A DNA stretch of 64,000 nt from Anoxybacter fermentans (GTDB taxonomy: Bacteria > Bacillota > Halanaerobiia > DY22613): assembly GCF_003991135.1 (NCBI RefSeq), contig NZ_CP016379.1, positions 682,001 through 746,000 on the forward strand, in the 5' to 3' direction. The notes beneath the pieces were generated by a model, which saw only the letters and a list, made by a program, of their open reading frames with translations, was not told the origin of the DNA and searched no databases. The position numbers and the translations under genes were made by a program. The number at the start of each line of letters is the position of its first letter. The first letter of the stretch is position 1. This document shows, piece by piece, positions 45,851 through 56,022 of the stretch.

Positions 45851-46624
45851 CTTTCAGTCTCCTACTTAGCGGAGTCTAGATTGTAACAGGCTCCCGTGGA
45901 AACCAGGAGCAAAGCCCGACTATTCGTTTCAGTCTCCTACTTAACGGAGTCTAGGTTGCAACTCAAAATCGCCAAAGCAGTACGTATCAAAGGTTTTCAA
46001 CGTGTTTCAGTCTCCTAGCTAACGGAGTCTAGATTGCAACCGCAGTTTGTGACCAGAACGATTAGTTTCACGCCTTGTTTTAGTGGAACTTGCATTCAAA
46101 CTCGCGCGGGCTTCAAACCAGTAGGCTGGTGTGAAATAGAGTTTCAATCCTTGTTTTAGTGGAACTTGCATTCAAACTGGAGCTATTTTGATGGCAGAGG
46201 AAGGGCTTGTTGAGGTTTCAATCCTTGTTTTAGTGGAACTTGCATTCAAACACCATTGAAGAGTTAGACGAACTAAAAAAGGATGGTACGTTTCAATCCT
46301 TGTTTTAGTGGAACTTGCATTCAAACATTAGAAGAACCATACATCAAAGATATTGACGGTGTGTTTCAATCCTTGTTTTAGTGGAACTTGCATTCAAACA
46401 ATGCCTGTTTTTCCTTTCGCACTTATCGCAGTTTTGAATAGTTTCAATCCTTGTTTTAGTGGAACTTGCATTCAAACTCTAACGAGATTGAACATGGAAA
46501 TATACTATACTTGTTTCAATCCTTGTTTTAGTGGAACTTGCATTCAAGCCCGGTATCCCTCCGGAACACCGTTCTCAAGCAGTATTTGTTTCAATCCTTG
46601 TTTTAGTGGAACTTGCATTCAAAC
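45851..46624 (-). CRISPR. Composite array: A x3, C x8
   Basis: A at 45851, 45926 and 46004; link CGCAGTTTGTGACCAGAACG; C at 46065, 46141, 46215, 46290, 46363, 46441, 46513 (ends CATTCAAGC) and 46588. Confidence 0.95.
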
Positions 46625-46860
46625 CCGTCGTCATTCAAAATTGGCGATATTTCAAGCTTTATCCCACTTTAGTTAGAAAATAAATCGCCTTTCTAATCAG
46701 CAAATTTTGGCCCAAATCAGCCGTTTTTTAGCATTTTGCCGTAAAATTTCACCTTTGAAAATCGCAGTAATCAAGAGAATTTGCGAGCTAATTTTTTCTA
46801 ATCGTGATTTCCATTATTTTACTCCAATAATTTTTTTCTATCACCCCTTTCTATTTAAAT
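46625..46860 (-). promoter_or_regulatory. Family C leader, copy 2 (236 nt)
   Basis: Near-identical to copy 1 (same CCGTCGTCATTCAAAATTGG start), followed by GTTAGACAAAAAATG. Confidence 0.82.
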
Positions 46861-46988
46861 AGTTAGACAAAAAATGAAAAATTCCTCTTTCTAAAAGAAG
46901 CCCAGATCACAACCAGGGCAATTTTTATGATCAACGTGAGAGGTAGGGAAGAGGGAAAGCCAGACTATTGCGCCTGACCGTTTTTATT

Positions 46989-47095
46989 GGGGTCTCCTAC
47001 TTAGCGGTGTGTAGGTTGCAACGCTCGAATTAAACCAGATTTCCATTACGGACAGCAAGTTTCAGTCTCCTACTTAACGGAGTCTAGGTTGCAAC
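46989..47095 (-). CRISPR. Array, family A, 2 repeats
   Basis: Repeats at 46989-47022 (partial) and 47059-47095, separated by the spacer shared with 40313-40348. The surrounding terminator and distal repeat are also identical to the 40.2-kb cassette, so this is a truncated duplicate of it. Confidence 0.92.
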
Positions 47096-47215
47096 CGCAG
47101 TTGGTTGACTGGACAAACCGCATCATTTCGCCATTCTTTAACAGCTAAAAAGCCAATTTAAAACTCCCAGTTTCGCAAATCGATTTTCTGCACAAAACTC
47201 TGGGGGATTTGCGAA
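47096..47215 (-). promoter_or_regulatory. Family A leader, copy
   Basis: CGCAGTTGGTTGACTGGACA start, inverted pair TTTCGCAAATC...GATTTGCGAAA (near 47171-47217). Confidence 0.78.
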
Positions 47216-47264
47216 AGCGATCTGTAAGGAGGTGTTGATTTTTTTGTTTTTGGGGTGTTCTAGG

Positions 47265-47916
47265 CTTTCAGTCTCCTGCTTAACGGAGTGTAGGTTGCAA
47301 CGAACGAAGACGAATAAGGAATGCCTGCAGAGCATATATCCAGTTTCAGTCTCCTACTTAGTGGAGTCTAGGTTGCAACACCATTCGCGGAGTAGGAGCT
47401 GTCGCGAAATTTGTTTTCTTTCAGTCTCCTACTTAGCGGAGTCTAGGTTGCAACATGCTATACCTATGTGTTTGAGATCTATCGAGTTTTAAAGTTTCAG
47501 TCTCCTACTTAACGGAGTCTAGGTTGCAACATATTATTGAACTATTAGAAGAATATTTTGAAAAAATGTTTCAGTCTCCTAGCTAACGGAGTGTAGGTTG
47601 CAACGGCAAACTGTATTGGACAGATGGAGAAATTCCAACAGTTGTTTCAGTCTCCTACTTAGTGGAGTTTAGGTTGCAACCGCAGTTTGTGGCCAGAACA
47701 ATTAGTTTCATGCCTTGTTTTAGTGGAACTTGCGTTGCTTATATAGGGCTGTTTCAAATCCTGATAGGTAAGCTACAAACGAGGCATATAGCCCCCGCAC
47801 TAGAGTCGGAAAAATATAGTTTCAATTCCTTCTAGGTAGGCTACAAACATTGTTAATGCTTCCAATGTATTAATATCACATAACATGTTTCAATTCCTTA
47901 TAGGTAGGCTAGAAAC
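47265..47916 (-). CRISPR. Composite array: A x6, C fragment, B x3
   Basis: A at 47265, 47343, 47418, 47494, 47568 and 47644; link; C fragment 47705-47735; junction TGCTTATATAGGGCT; B at 47751 (variant GGTAAGCTAC), 47819 and 47887. Confidence 0.94.
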
Positions 47917-48081
47917 CCATTTAAGTGGCGTAAATAAAGGGCTTGCTAGATTAAGGAAAATCATTATCAGGACAACTTTTGGATGTAAAAATAGAGACAA
48001 CCCTTGAAATATCAACAAACCTGCACATTTTAAGGTTGTCGTCGCGCCCCAGGGGTTTTTGCACTATCTGAGGTCGACGAC
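47917..48081 (-). promoter_or_regulatory. Family B leader, copy 7
   Basis: 165 nt, canonical; box at 48115. Confidence 0.85.
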
Positions 48082-48365
48082 AGTCGATTATTAAAAGTTT
48101 CTCTTTATAGATTATTAGACAAAAAATGAAAAATTCCTCTTTCTAGAAAGAAGAAAACAGCTCAGGTCATATCCTGGGCAATTTTTATGATAAACGTGTA
48201 AAGAGATAAAAAAGGGAGGACCAGCTGTAGCACCTGGTCCTTTGCATTAGGAGTAATCTGCTTTCTTTTTTTTAAAGTTATTCCCGCGATGACACAAGAC
48301 TTTCGGTCTTCTGCTTATCTGAGCCACCAGTGGGGACTGGCGGTGGATCTCGTGTTTAGGAAGTA

Positions 48366-48913
48366 CTTTCAGTCTCCTAGCTAACGGAGTCTAGGTTGCA
48401 ACCACGGTGGCCAGAATAACTAGTTTCACGCCTTGTTTTAGCGGAACTATCATTCAAACTTTGTCAACCCGCCTGTTAGTATAGGTGGGTTTTTGTTTCA
48501 ATCCTTGTTTTAGTGGAACTTGCGTTGCTTATATAGGGTTGTTTCAAATCCTGATAGGTAGGCTACAAACCTGAAAGTGTCCCACGACGATTATGCAATT
48601 AAAACTGTGTTTCAATTCCTTCTAGGTAGGCTACAAACTTATCGAAAATGGCCAATTGAGTGGGGAGTTAGTCGAGTTTCAATTCCTTCTAGGTAGGCTA
48701 CAAACAAGAAAATTTAGAAGACCTAACTATTCCATTTGACCCGTTTCAATTCCTTCTAGGTAGGCTAGAAACGGGACGTATTCACTCTCAATATCATGTT
48801 CTGGATATCAAGAGTTTCAATTCCTTAGTAGGTAGGCTACAAACTTTTAAATAAAATTAAAGAATGGCCGGTTGATTATGTGTGTTTCAATTCCTTATAG
48901 GTAGGCTACAAAC
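48366..48913 (-). CRISPR. Composite array: A x1, C x2, B x6
   Basis: A at 48366-48402; C at 48423-48459 and 48495-48525 (truncated) around the recurring hairpin spacer; B at 48541, 48609, 48676, 48743, 48814 (31 nt, one inserted base) and 48884. Confidence 0.94.
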
Positions 48914-49078
48914 CCATTTAAATGGCGTAAATAAAGAGCTTGCTAAATTAAGGAAAATCTTTACGAGCATAACTCTTGAATGCCGAAATAGAGATAATCC
49001 TTGAAATATCAACAAACTTGCACATTTTAAGGTTGTCGTCGCGCCCCAGGGGTTTTTGCACTATCTAAGATCGACGAC
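48914..49078 (-). promoter_or_regulatory. Family B leader, copy 8
   Basis: 165 nt, canonical; box at 49095, then an extended -10 TGGTATAAT (49131-49139) pointing right toward the next two genes. Confidence 0.85.
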
Positions 49079-49130
49079 TTTTAAATATGTATTATTAGAC
49101 AAAAAATGAAAAATTCCTCTTTTGAAAATA

Positions 49131-49155
49131 TGGTATAATTAAGCACGAACGCCTG
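49131..49155 (+). promoter_or_regulatory. Extended -10 promoter of the 49-51 kb gene pair
   Basis: TGGTATAAT followed by CACGAACGCCTGAAG. The same TGGTATAAT plus CGAAC layout stands at 38544-38570 and 60090-60120. Confidence 0.5.
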
Positions 49156-49338
49156 AAGCTTTAAATACAATCCTACGTGTTATCGGAAATTTAAGTTTTT
49201 AGATTATTGGATGAAAAGATTAATGATTTTCATGTGAAAAAGCAGGTATTTCGGAAAATAATGGCGAAATTATTTTTATATAACATTAATGTATTGGAGA
49301 ATATAGGTAATAAATTTAGGGCAAGGAGGAGATTGTTT

Positions 49339-49992
49339 ATGAAACAGAAATTTTTGCCGCTTTTTATTAAAGTAGATTTTAGGCTTGATATTATAAAGTT
49401 ACGAGAATTAGATGAAAATATTTTTACAAAGATAAAAAATAAATATGGCTTTAATACTCTTGAAATTAATAAGGATGAGGTTATATTACGCGGTGGTTTT
49501 CCTATGTTTTCATGTATATTTTCCGAAGAAAGTATACAGATTGTAACTTTTACTTCTGACATACAAACGGCGATTGATAGTATTATTGATTTAGTTAACC
49601 AAATAAATATTTTGGCTGAGATAGAAATTCAATATATTTCTTATATTGAAATTGCTAATTTATTAAAATTTCAAGACAATAAAGATTTGTTTGGGTTTTT
49701 TGTCAACTGTAAAGATTATAGTGATGGAGTAGAGATAAGTGGTGCATATTTAACATTAGATACTATAGATGGCAAGAAAAATATTAAGTATATTTTTAAA
49801 TTTGAAGACGAAAAAGGATTTTCTGCAATTGCCTTAAAGGCATTACTTAATTTTAAAGATGACATAGAATTAAAAGGATTGTTAGAACATAATATTAAAT
49901 ATTTACAAGAAAAAATGACTTACTTTTTAAGTACACGGAGTGGTAAATTTCTACTCGGTGTGGGGGTGAATAAAATTGAACAAAAACGTTGA
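49339..49992 (+). CDS. Unknown 217-aa protein, first gene of the holin-like pair
   Basis: Start at ATG 49339, eight bases after AAGGAGGA; the upstream in-frame TTG at 49207 has no site. A mixed alpha/beta soluble protein (FIKVDFRLDIIKLRELDENI, a hydrophobic middle FPMFSCIFSEESIQIVTF, and a helical C-terminus). No motif recognised. It overlaps the next gene by 17 bases, so the products probably work together. Confidence 0.6.
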   Translation: MKQKFLPLFIKVDFRLDIIKLRELDENIFTKIKNKYGFNTLEINKDEVILRGGFPMFSCIFSEESIQIVTFTSDIQTAIDSIIDLVNQINILAEIEIQYISYIEIANLLKFQDNKDLFGFFVNCKDYSDGVEISGAYLTLDTIDGKKNIKYIFKFEDEKGFSAIALKALLNFKDDIELKGLLEHNIKYLQEKMTYFLSTRSGKFLLGVGVNKIEQKR

Positions 49993-50791
49993 TTACTTAC
50001 AAGATTATTACAGCTTTTTAGGTTGTGCAAAGGAGATATTTGAAGCGAAGAAGATCGAAAATGCGATAGATGAATTATTAAAAAATGCTATGTCGCTTCA
50101 TAATATGATTTTTAATGTCGATGAAGAAGAAAAGAAGAATATTCATCAAGGTTATTTAAGTGATTTGGAAACCGTATTGCCTTATGTGGAATTAACATAT
50201 GAATTAACATATGATGAATTATATAAAAATAAAGCTATAAAGCCAGCAAGTTCACGCAATAGTTTTCATATATTATACCAACCAAAAAGAAAGGTTAGGT
50301 ATATAATTATGAACTTCTTTAGTGGTTTTCCACTTGTACAATTGGGAGAAATTAAGCATGCTTGGAATAACTTTATTGAATTTCGCACAGCAAAATTATT
50401 TTTCGCATTTTTAGGAACTATTTTAACATTTTTGGTTGGTACTTTTTCAATTCACCATTGGACATTATTTATAATGACAATAATACATCTTTTAACTAGA
50501 CTCATGGCAAATAGATATAGAAATCAGGATGATTATGTTCATTGTTATAGAAGTATTCAATTATTCGCTTGGCCTTACATGTTATTGGTTTTAGGAAATT
50601 TTTTAAATTATAGTATAACGATTACTGGCTTTCCAGAGGATACGTTTTTTATTTTCTGGGTATGGTGGTTAATTTGGTCAGAATTGAAAGGGATTGTGGA
50701 AAATGCTAAAGTCGCGAATCTACCTATTCCACCAATGTTAGAAGAAATTATAAACAAATCAAAAGATAAAAATATCGGAATGCCTTTATAA
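49976..50791 (+). CDS. Protein with C-terminal holin-like membrane domain
   Basis: 271 aa, TTG start after GGGGGTGAATAAAA. The N-terminal 115 residues are soluble and helical. Residues about 130-240 have three to four transmembrane helices, and the end WSELKGIVENAKVANLPIPPMLEEI closely resembles the C-terminus of the phage holin family 4 (SIxENAxxxGLPxPxxL). A soluble sensor-like part joined to a pore-like membrane part is typical of abortive-infection effectors. The function is inference; it could also be a plain membrane protein. Confidence 0.65.
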   Translation: MNKNVDYLQDYYSFLGCAKEIFEAKKIENAIDELLKNAMSLHNMIFNVDEEEKKNIHQGYLSDLETVLPYVELTYELTYDELYKNKAIKPASSRNSFHILYQPKRKVRYIIMNFFSGFPLVQLGEIKHAWNNFIEFRTAKLFFAFLGTILTFLVGTFSIHHWTLFIMTIIHLLTRLMANRYRNQDDYVHCYRSIQLFAWPYMLLVLGNFLNYSITITGFPEDTFFIFWVWWLIWSELKGIVENAKVANLPIPPMLEEIINKSKDKNIGMPL

Positions 50792-50871
50792 CAAAAATCA
50801 TAAAGTTAGGAAAGGCGACGTTTTTCACCACCTTTCTAAGAAATTTATAGACAATGGTATATAATCAAAAC

Positions 50872-51120
50872 ATGATTAATATAAAGCATAGTAGAAATTA
50901 TGTGTACCAGACTGCCTATCACATAGTATGGATTCCAAAATATAGGCGAAAGATCCTTGTTGGTGATGTTCGGGAATTTACTATCAAAACCTTACACCAG
51001 ATTGCGGAGGATAAAGGTTTTGAAATTTTAGCTTTGGAGGTGTGTCCTGATCACATACATCTATTTGTCTCGATTCCTCCCGCTGTTTCTATTTCTCAGG
51101 CTGTTAAATGCTTTAGCTGA
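50872..51120 (+). pseudogene. tnpA: Truncated IS200 transposase TnpA (Y1)
   Basis: 82 aa from the conserved start MINIKHSRNYVYQ (the family is about 130-155 aa). The HUH motif is present (CPDHIHLFVS), but the frame stops at AVKCFS and the helix with the catalytic Tyr is missing. A frameshift near 51105 is likely; no homologous continuation was found before tnpB. Confidence 0.88.
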
Positions 51121-51177
51121 GACTATTAAAAATTACATTGAATTTGCACAAAATATTACTTCCAGGAGGTGAATTCC

Positions 51178-52263
51178 TTGCACATCACTCTCCACCATAT
51201 CAAGTTGTATAAACCTTCCAGGAATAAGCAGGAACAACTTAATCTACTTCTACGGAATTGGAACAAAGGCCTTAGATCAGCCTTGAAAATAATCAAACAC
51301 TGGGGATTTACTTCCTATACCAAAAGCCATAAGCATACTTATCGGGTATTGAGAAATAATTATTCTCTGCCTTCTCAGATTGCTGTAGAATGCAACCGTA
51401 AAGCTATTGAAATTTTCAAGGTCAATCAAATATCCCGGTTTAAGAGTAATGTGCCAGTAAGGTTAGTTAATGGTAAATCCTTTGCTATAATCGTAAAAAA
51501 CGGACGTTACTTTGCTAAAATATTGACACCTAATGGTAAAATTTTTTGTCCCCTGGCCTTTGGCAAATATCAACTTAATTATCTGGCAGATGAACGATAT
51601 ATTATTAAAACTGCTGATTTATACTTCTCTAAGGGCGAATGGTATCTTAATCTGGTTCTGGAATACCAACAAAAGCAAATTGAACCCAAAACTGTTATGG
51701 GCATTGATCTGGGTATAGTTAATCTTGCTTCTGTGGCTGTGATTGACCAGGATAAAAACATTCTACATACTGAGATGTTTTCTGGTCGTGAGCTCAGATT
51801 CAAGCGCCTTCGCTACCGCCAAAAACGAAAATTGAAAAGTAAAAAGGCAGGCAGTCAGAAAATCTCTACTATCAAGGAAAATAGAATCTGCCGGGAAGTT
51901 AACTTCCATATCGCTAATCGAATTATCGAATTGGCAGCCAAAAACAACTCCTTGATTGTGTTTGAAAATTTAAAGAACATCAGAAGTAACATCACTAAAG
52001 AAAAAGATCGACTCTCAAATTATGAGAAAAACTCCTGGGCTTACTACCAGCTAAAAGAATTTGTCAAACACAAAGCCTGCCTGCACGGTATTCCAGTAAT
52101 TGAAATTAGCCCGTTCAAAACTTCTCAGATTTGTTCAACCTGTCAAGCCGAAGGCCAACGAATTACGCAAAGCCTATTCCTCTGCCCAAATGGGCACCGT
52201 CACAATGCCGATAAGAATGCCAGTATTAATATCGCTGTAAGAGGATTACAGCATGTGGGGTAA
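51178..52263 (+). CDS. tnpB: RNA-guided nuclease TnpB (IS605 OrfB)
   Basis: 361 aa, TTG start seven bases after CCAGGAGG. RuvC residues: Asp in VMGIDLGIVNLASV, Glu in LIVFENLKNI and Asp in RHNADKNASINIAVRG; the zinc ribbon is CSTC...CPNGH between the last two. The N-terminal wedge/REC-like part and length are normal, so it should be an active omega-RNA-guided endonuclease. It would keep the IS in place by cutting donor sites. Confidence 0.94.
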   Translation: MHITLHHIKLYKPSRNKQEQLNLLLRNWNKGLRSALKIIKHWGFTSYTKSHKHTYRVLRNNYSLPSQIAVECNRKAIEIFKVNQISRFKSNVPVRLVNGKSFAIIVKNGRYFAKILTPNGKIFCPLAFGKYQLNYLADERYIIKTADLYFSKGEWYLNLVLEYQQKQIEPKTVMGIDLGIVNLASVAVIDQDKNILHTEMFSGRELRFKRLRYRQKRKLKSKKAGSQKISTIKENRICREVNFHIANRIIELAAKNNSLIVFENLKNIRSNITKEKDRLSNYEKNSWAYYQLKEFVKHKACLHGIPVIEISPFKTSQICSTCQAEGQRITQSLFLCPNGHRHNADKNASINIAVRGLQHVG

Positions 52264-52440
52264 CCCACAGCCCTGCTGGTTTTAACCAGTGGGATAGGTT
52301 GAATTAGTCAACCAGCCTGCTTTCTTTCCCAATTCCTGAATCACCAGTATGTAGGATCGGGAAGGTGCAAACTCTTGAAATCAGGTTACACTGAGTGTGA
52401 CTATTGGTTTCAAGCTCCCGACTTCAGTCGGGAGAAGTTG
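52180..52440 (+). ncRNA. Predicted omega RNA at the 3' end of tnpB
   Basis: In this family the guide RNA covers the end of tnpB and the right end of the IS. The stretch has several hairpins (CCAGCAGG... region, CTCCCGACTTCAGTCGGGAG). The guide would be the bases just after the right end (TTGACTTTTAAGG...). Extent is estimated from family knowledge, not measured. Confidence 0.5.
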
Positions 52441-52442
52441 AC

Positions 52443-52814
52443 TTTTAAGGTGATTTTTATATACGAATAAATTGGTTACATCCGTATTTTTAATTTAATG
52501 CTTTCAAGATCAGTAAGTGTCCAGCTGGATTTAGTACTCTAATATTGTTTTTAATTGACATTAGATAATTAGGCTTTCTTACTAATATTGGAAATTATGC
52601 AATGAAAGATTTAAAATTTGAAATACAGGTCCTAACCAGGGCAATGTTATGATTGACATGTGAGGTAGGGAAAAGAAAAGACCAGGCTGTCACGCCTGGT
52701 CTTTTACTTATTAGATTGCAACCAGAAGAAATTGGCTGGGATAAGGAACCAGGAGATTTATGAACATGATCTGCAGAGGAGGTGTTGATTTTTTTGTTTT
52801 TGGGGTGTTCTAGG
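52443..52814. other. Gap between the IS and the next cassette
   Basis: Unique AT-rich DNA to about 52630, then cassette sequence: terminator 52676-52706 and the GGAGGTGTTGATTTTTTTG segment. No gene. Confidence 0.5.
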
Positions 52815-53721
52815 CTTTCAGTCTCCTACTTAACGGAGTCTATATTGCAACTGGCAGTTAACGCGGGAAGGATATATTAGGAAGGTTCCGTTTCAGTCTC
52901 CTAGCTAACGGAGTATAGGTTGCAACCGCAGTTTGTGGCCAGAACGATTAGTTTCACGCCTTGTTTTAGTGGAACTTGCATTCAAACAACTACATTGAAA
53001 ACTGCAAAGTGGATCCGCCATTCGAGTTTCAATTCTTGTTTTAATGGAATTTGGATTATGACGAGTTTAGGCCAGATGGTACGTTAAACCCAGAAGGGTT
53101 TCAATCCTTGTTTTAATGGAACTTGCATTCAAACTCTGGGCAGAAGAGCTGAAAAATGCAAAAGGCGCAGTGTTTCAATCCTTGTTTTAATGGAATTTGG
53201 ATTATGACTTTAATGATTTTTTACATTATTGCATTCAATGGAAGTTTCAATCCTTGTTTTAGTGGAACTATCATTCAAACATATGAAGTTAACTGTAGCC
53301 CTTCCCCCTAAAAAAATGTTTCAATCCTTGGTTTTAGTGGAACTATCATTCAAACTTAAATATTTTAGAACAATGGTATAATCAAGGAGTGTTTCAATCC
53401 TTGTTTTAGTGGAACTTGCATTCAAACTTGACAATGATGAAGGTCAAAGAATCGAATATGCTAGTTTCAATCCTTGTTTTAGTGGAACTATCATTCAAAC
53501 CATAAGAATTATTATCAAATTCTAAGAAGTATTAGGTTTCAATCCTTGTTTTAATGGAACTTGCATTCAAACAATGATCTTGCTTCTCTATATATAGAAA
53601 CTGGAGATTGTTTCAATCCTTGTTTTAATGGAACTTGCATTCAAACAATAGTTTTCCCCAGACCTACACTACTAATCTTTTTCAGTTTCAATCCTTGTTT
53701 TAATGGAACTTGCATTCAAAC
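52815..53721 (-). CRISPR. Composite array: A x2, C x11 (longest C array)
   Basis: A at 52815 and 52890; C at 52951, 53026 and 53172 (both with a variant 3' part, GGAATTTGGATTATGAC), 53098, 53244, 53318 (one extra G), 53391, 53464, 53536, 53610 and 53685. Several sub-variants of C (TTGCATTC, TATCATTC, TTGGATTA) are interleaved. Confidence 0.95.
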
Positions 53722-53958
53722 CCGTCGTCATTCAAAATTGGCGATATTTCAAGCTTTATCCCACTTTAGTTAGAAAATAAATCGCCTTTCTAATCAGCAA
53801 ATTTTAGCCCAAATCAGCCGTTTTTTAGCATTTTGCCGTAAAATTTCACCTTTGAAAATCGCAGTAATCAAGAGAATTTGCGAGCTAATTTTATCTAATC
53901 GCGATTTCCATTATTTTACTCCGATAATTTTTTTCTATCACCTCTTTCTATATAGATA
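53722..53958 (-). promoter_or_regulatory. Family C leader, copy 3 (237 nt)
   Basis: CCGTCGTCATTCAAAATTGG start; box follows at 53959. Confidence 0.82.
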
Positions 53959-54152
53959 ATTAGACAAAAAATGAAAAATTCCTCTTTTTCGAGAGTCCAG
54001 ATCACAAACTGGGCAATTTTTATCAACGAATGAGGTAGAGAAGAAGGAAGACCAGGCGAGCTAGCCTGGTCTTTTGGAATTTAGAAGCATTAAAGGCTTA
54101 TCAATCCTGAATAAAAGAATAAAACCAGATATTAGATCTGGTCAATATTAAA

Positions 54153-54539
54153 TTAGGATAGGTTTTCCTTTAGATAGAAAATATCTTCTTCATTTTGTAA
54201 TTCCTTGTGTTTGATAAAGGTAATAGTTTTGGAGATTTTATTGACTTTATCTGTCAGTTTATCAAGTTTTTCAGTTGTTGTAACCTTGAATTCAGTAAGA
54301 TCTGCAACTTGGTTGGAAATTACATCAACTTTTTTCTCGATGCGCTCCTGACTGGTTTTGAGTTCTTCAAGTTTAGATTGCATAACATTTTGATTAACTT
54401 CTAATTTTTCAATTTTTGCTTCTATTTTCTCAGTCCTTGAGTGCATTTTAACTTGATTAGCTTCTATTTCTTCAATCTTTGATTGCATTTTAACCTGGTT
54501 TTCTAAAATTTGGTGTAGAATTTTTTCGATGTTATCCAT
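54153..54539 (-). CDS. Coiled-coil protein 2 in a cassette gap
   Basis: 128 aa. Identical plan to the 43430-43732 protein, with an added block of about 28 residues in the coiled coil (MHSRTEKIEAKIEKLEVNQN); the last 60 residues are the same. AAAGGGTGTTTTT precedes the ATG. It occupies the same place in its cassette (after a C leader and a GACCAGGCGAGC terminator), so gene and cassette were duplicated together. Confidence 0.78.
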   Translation of the reverse strand: MDNIEKILHQILENQVKMQSKIEEIEANQVKMHSRTEKIEAKIEKLEVNQNVMQSKLEELKTSQERIEKKVDVISNQVADLTEFKVTTTEKLDKLTDKVNKISKTITFIKHKELQNEEDIFYLKENLS

Positions 54540-54646
54540 AAAAACACCCTTTCAGTAAATGTTATAAGAAAAGATTCTATGGATGATTTAATTTTCCTTC
54601 CTGGGAAGGAAAAAAGTCCAGGCTATTGTGCCTGGCTTTTTTATTG

Positions 54647-54886
54647 GAAGTCTCCTGCTTAACGGAGTATAGTTTATAACCGCAGTTGGTGGCCAGAATA
54701 ACTAGTTTCACGCCTTGTTTTAGTGGAACTTGCATTCAAACTTCCAGGTAATGTGGTTTTAATCAATTATAAGTACTAGTTTCAATCCTTGTTTTAATGG
54801 AACTTGCATTCAAACAGGCAATTCAAAAAGGAATTGCAGACGCTTTTCAGTTTCAATCCTTGTTTTAATGGAACTTGCATTCAAAC
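54647..54886 (-). CRISPR. Composite array: worn A x1, C x3
   Basis: A at 54647-54680 (ends AGTTTATAAC); C at 54705, 54779 and 54850. Confidence 0.9.
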
Positions 54887-55123
54887 CCGTCATCATTCAA
54901 AATTGGCGATATTTCAAGCTTTATCCCACTTTAGTTAGAAAATAAATCGCCTTTCTAATCAGCAAATTTTGGCCCAAATCAGCCGTTTTTTAGCATTTTG
55001 CCGTAAAATTTCACCTTTGAAAATCGCAGTAATCAAGAGAATTTAAGAGCTAATTTTTTCTAATCACGATTTCCATTATTTTACTCCGATAATTTTTTTC
55101 TATCACTTCTTTCTATATAGATA
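54887..55123 (-). promoter_or_regulatory. Family C leader, copy 4 (237 nt)
   Basis: Starts CCGTCATCATTCAAAATTGG; box at 55124. Confidence 0.82.
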
Positions 55124-55375
55124 ATTAGACAAAAAATGAAAAATTCCTCTTTTTCGAGAGTCCAGATCACAAACTGGGCAATTTTTATGATCACCGTTTA
55201 AAGGGGTAGAAAAAAGGGAGGACCAGCTGTAGCACCTGGTCCTTTGCATTAGGAGTAATCTGTTTTCTTTTTAAAGTCATTCCACGATGGCACAAGACTT
55301 TCGGTCTTCTGCTTATCTGAGTTAAGTTGCAACCACCAGTGGGGACTGGCGGTGGATCTCGTGGTTAGGAAGCAT

Positions 55376-56022
55376 TTTCAGTTTCCTACTTAACGGAGTA
55401 TAGGTTGCAACACGGCGGGCGGGACTTCGTGTATATGAGCAAAGAGCAGATGTTTCAGTCTCCTACTTAGTGAAGTCTACATTGCAACACTCAAGGAACT
55501 GATACGATAGAATTTAAAGCTACGTTGTTTCAGTCTCCTACTTAACGGAGTTAAGTTGCAATCAGAAGAAATTGGATGGGATAAGGAATATAAGCTTTTC
55601 TTTCAGTCTCCTAGCTAACGGAGTCTAGGTTGCAACATTCTCCAGAACCAGACACATGCTTTTCGTGCCAAACCAGTTTCAGTCTCCTAGCTAACGGAGT
55701 CTAGGTTGCAACGATGATGTATTACTGTCAAGGAAAGTCGATTTCTCAAATAGCGTTTCAGTCTCCTAGCTAACGGAGTCTAGGTTGCAACAAACAGCTG
55801 AGGAGTACATGAGAGAAAATGATTCATTCAGTTTCAGTCTCCTAGCTAACGGAGTCTAGGTTGCAACTCAGCAAGAAGAATCATTATCCCGAAGAGGGCC
55901 CTTTTGGAGGTTTCAGTCTCCTACTTAGCGGAGCCTAAATTGCAACTTACTTTGACTATCCATCAAGATACGCATCTGATGCAAAGTTTCAGTCTCCTAC
56001 TTAGCGGAGCCTAAATTGCAAC
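55376..56022 (-). CRISPR. Array, family A, 9 repeats (longest A array)
   Basis: Repeats at 55376, 55452, 55527 (worn), 55600, 55676, 55755, 55831, 55910 and 55986. The spacer at 55563-55599 nearly matches DNA beside the array at 33.7 kb. Confidence 0.95.

Larger units (their letters stand above)
50800..52442 (+). mobile_element. IS200/IS605-type insertion sequence
   Basis: The left end has an imperfect hairpin (TTAGGAAAGG with CCTTTCTAA, about 50806-50840); a truncated Y1 transposase and an intact TnpB follow; the right end has the subterminal hairpin CTCCCGACTTCAGTCGGGAG (about 52416-52435). No terminal inverted repeats or target duplication, as expected for the family. It cannot move by itself because TnpA is broken. 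Confidence 0.85.

Noticed and set aside
46353-46676. 107-aa ORF with repeated CFNPCFSGTCIQ
   Set aside because: Looks like a repetitive Cys-rich protein but is exactly the C repeat and spacers.
47138-47492. ORFs on both strands over an A leader and array
   Set aside because: Leader and repeat translation; no start signals.
53561-53773. 70-aa ORF over C repeats and leader
   Set aside because: Same repeat-derived peptide as above.
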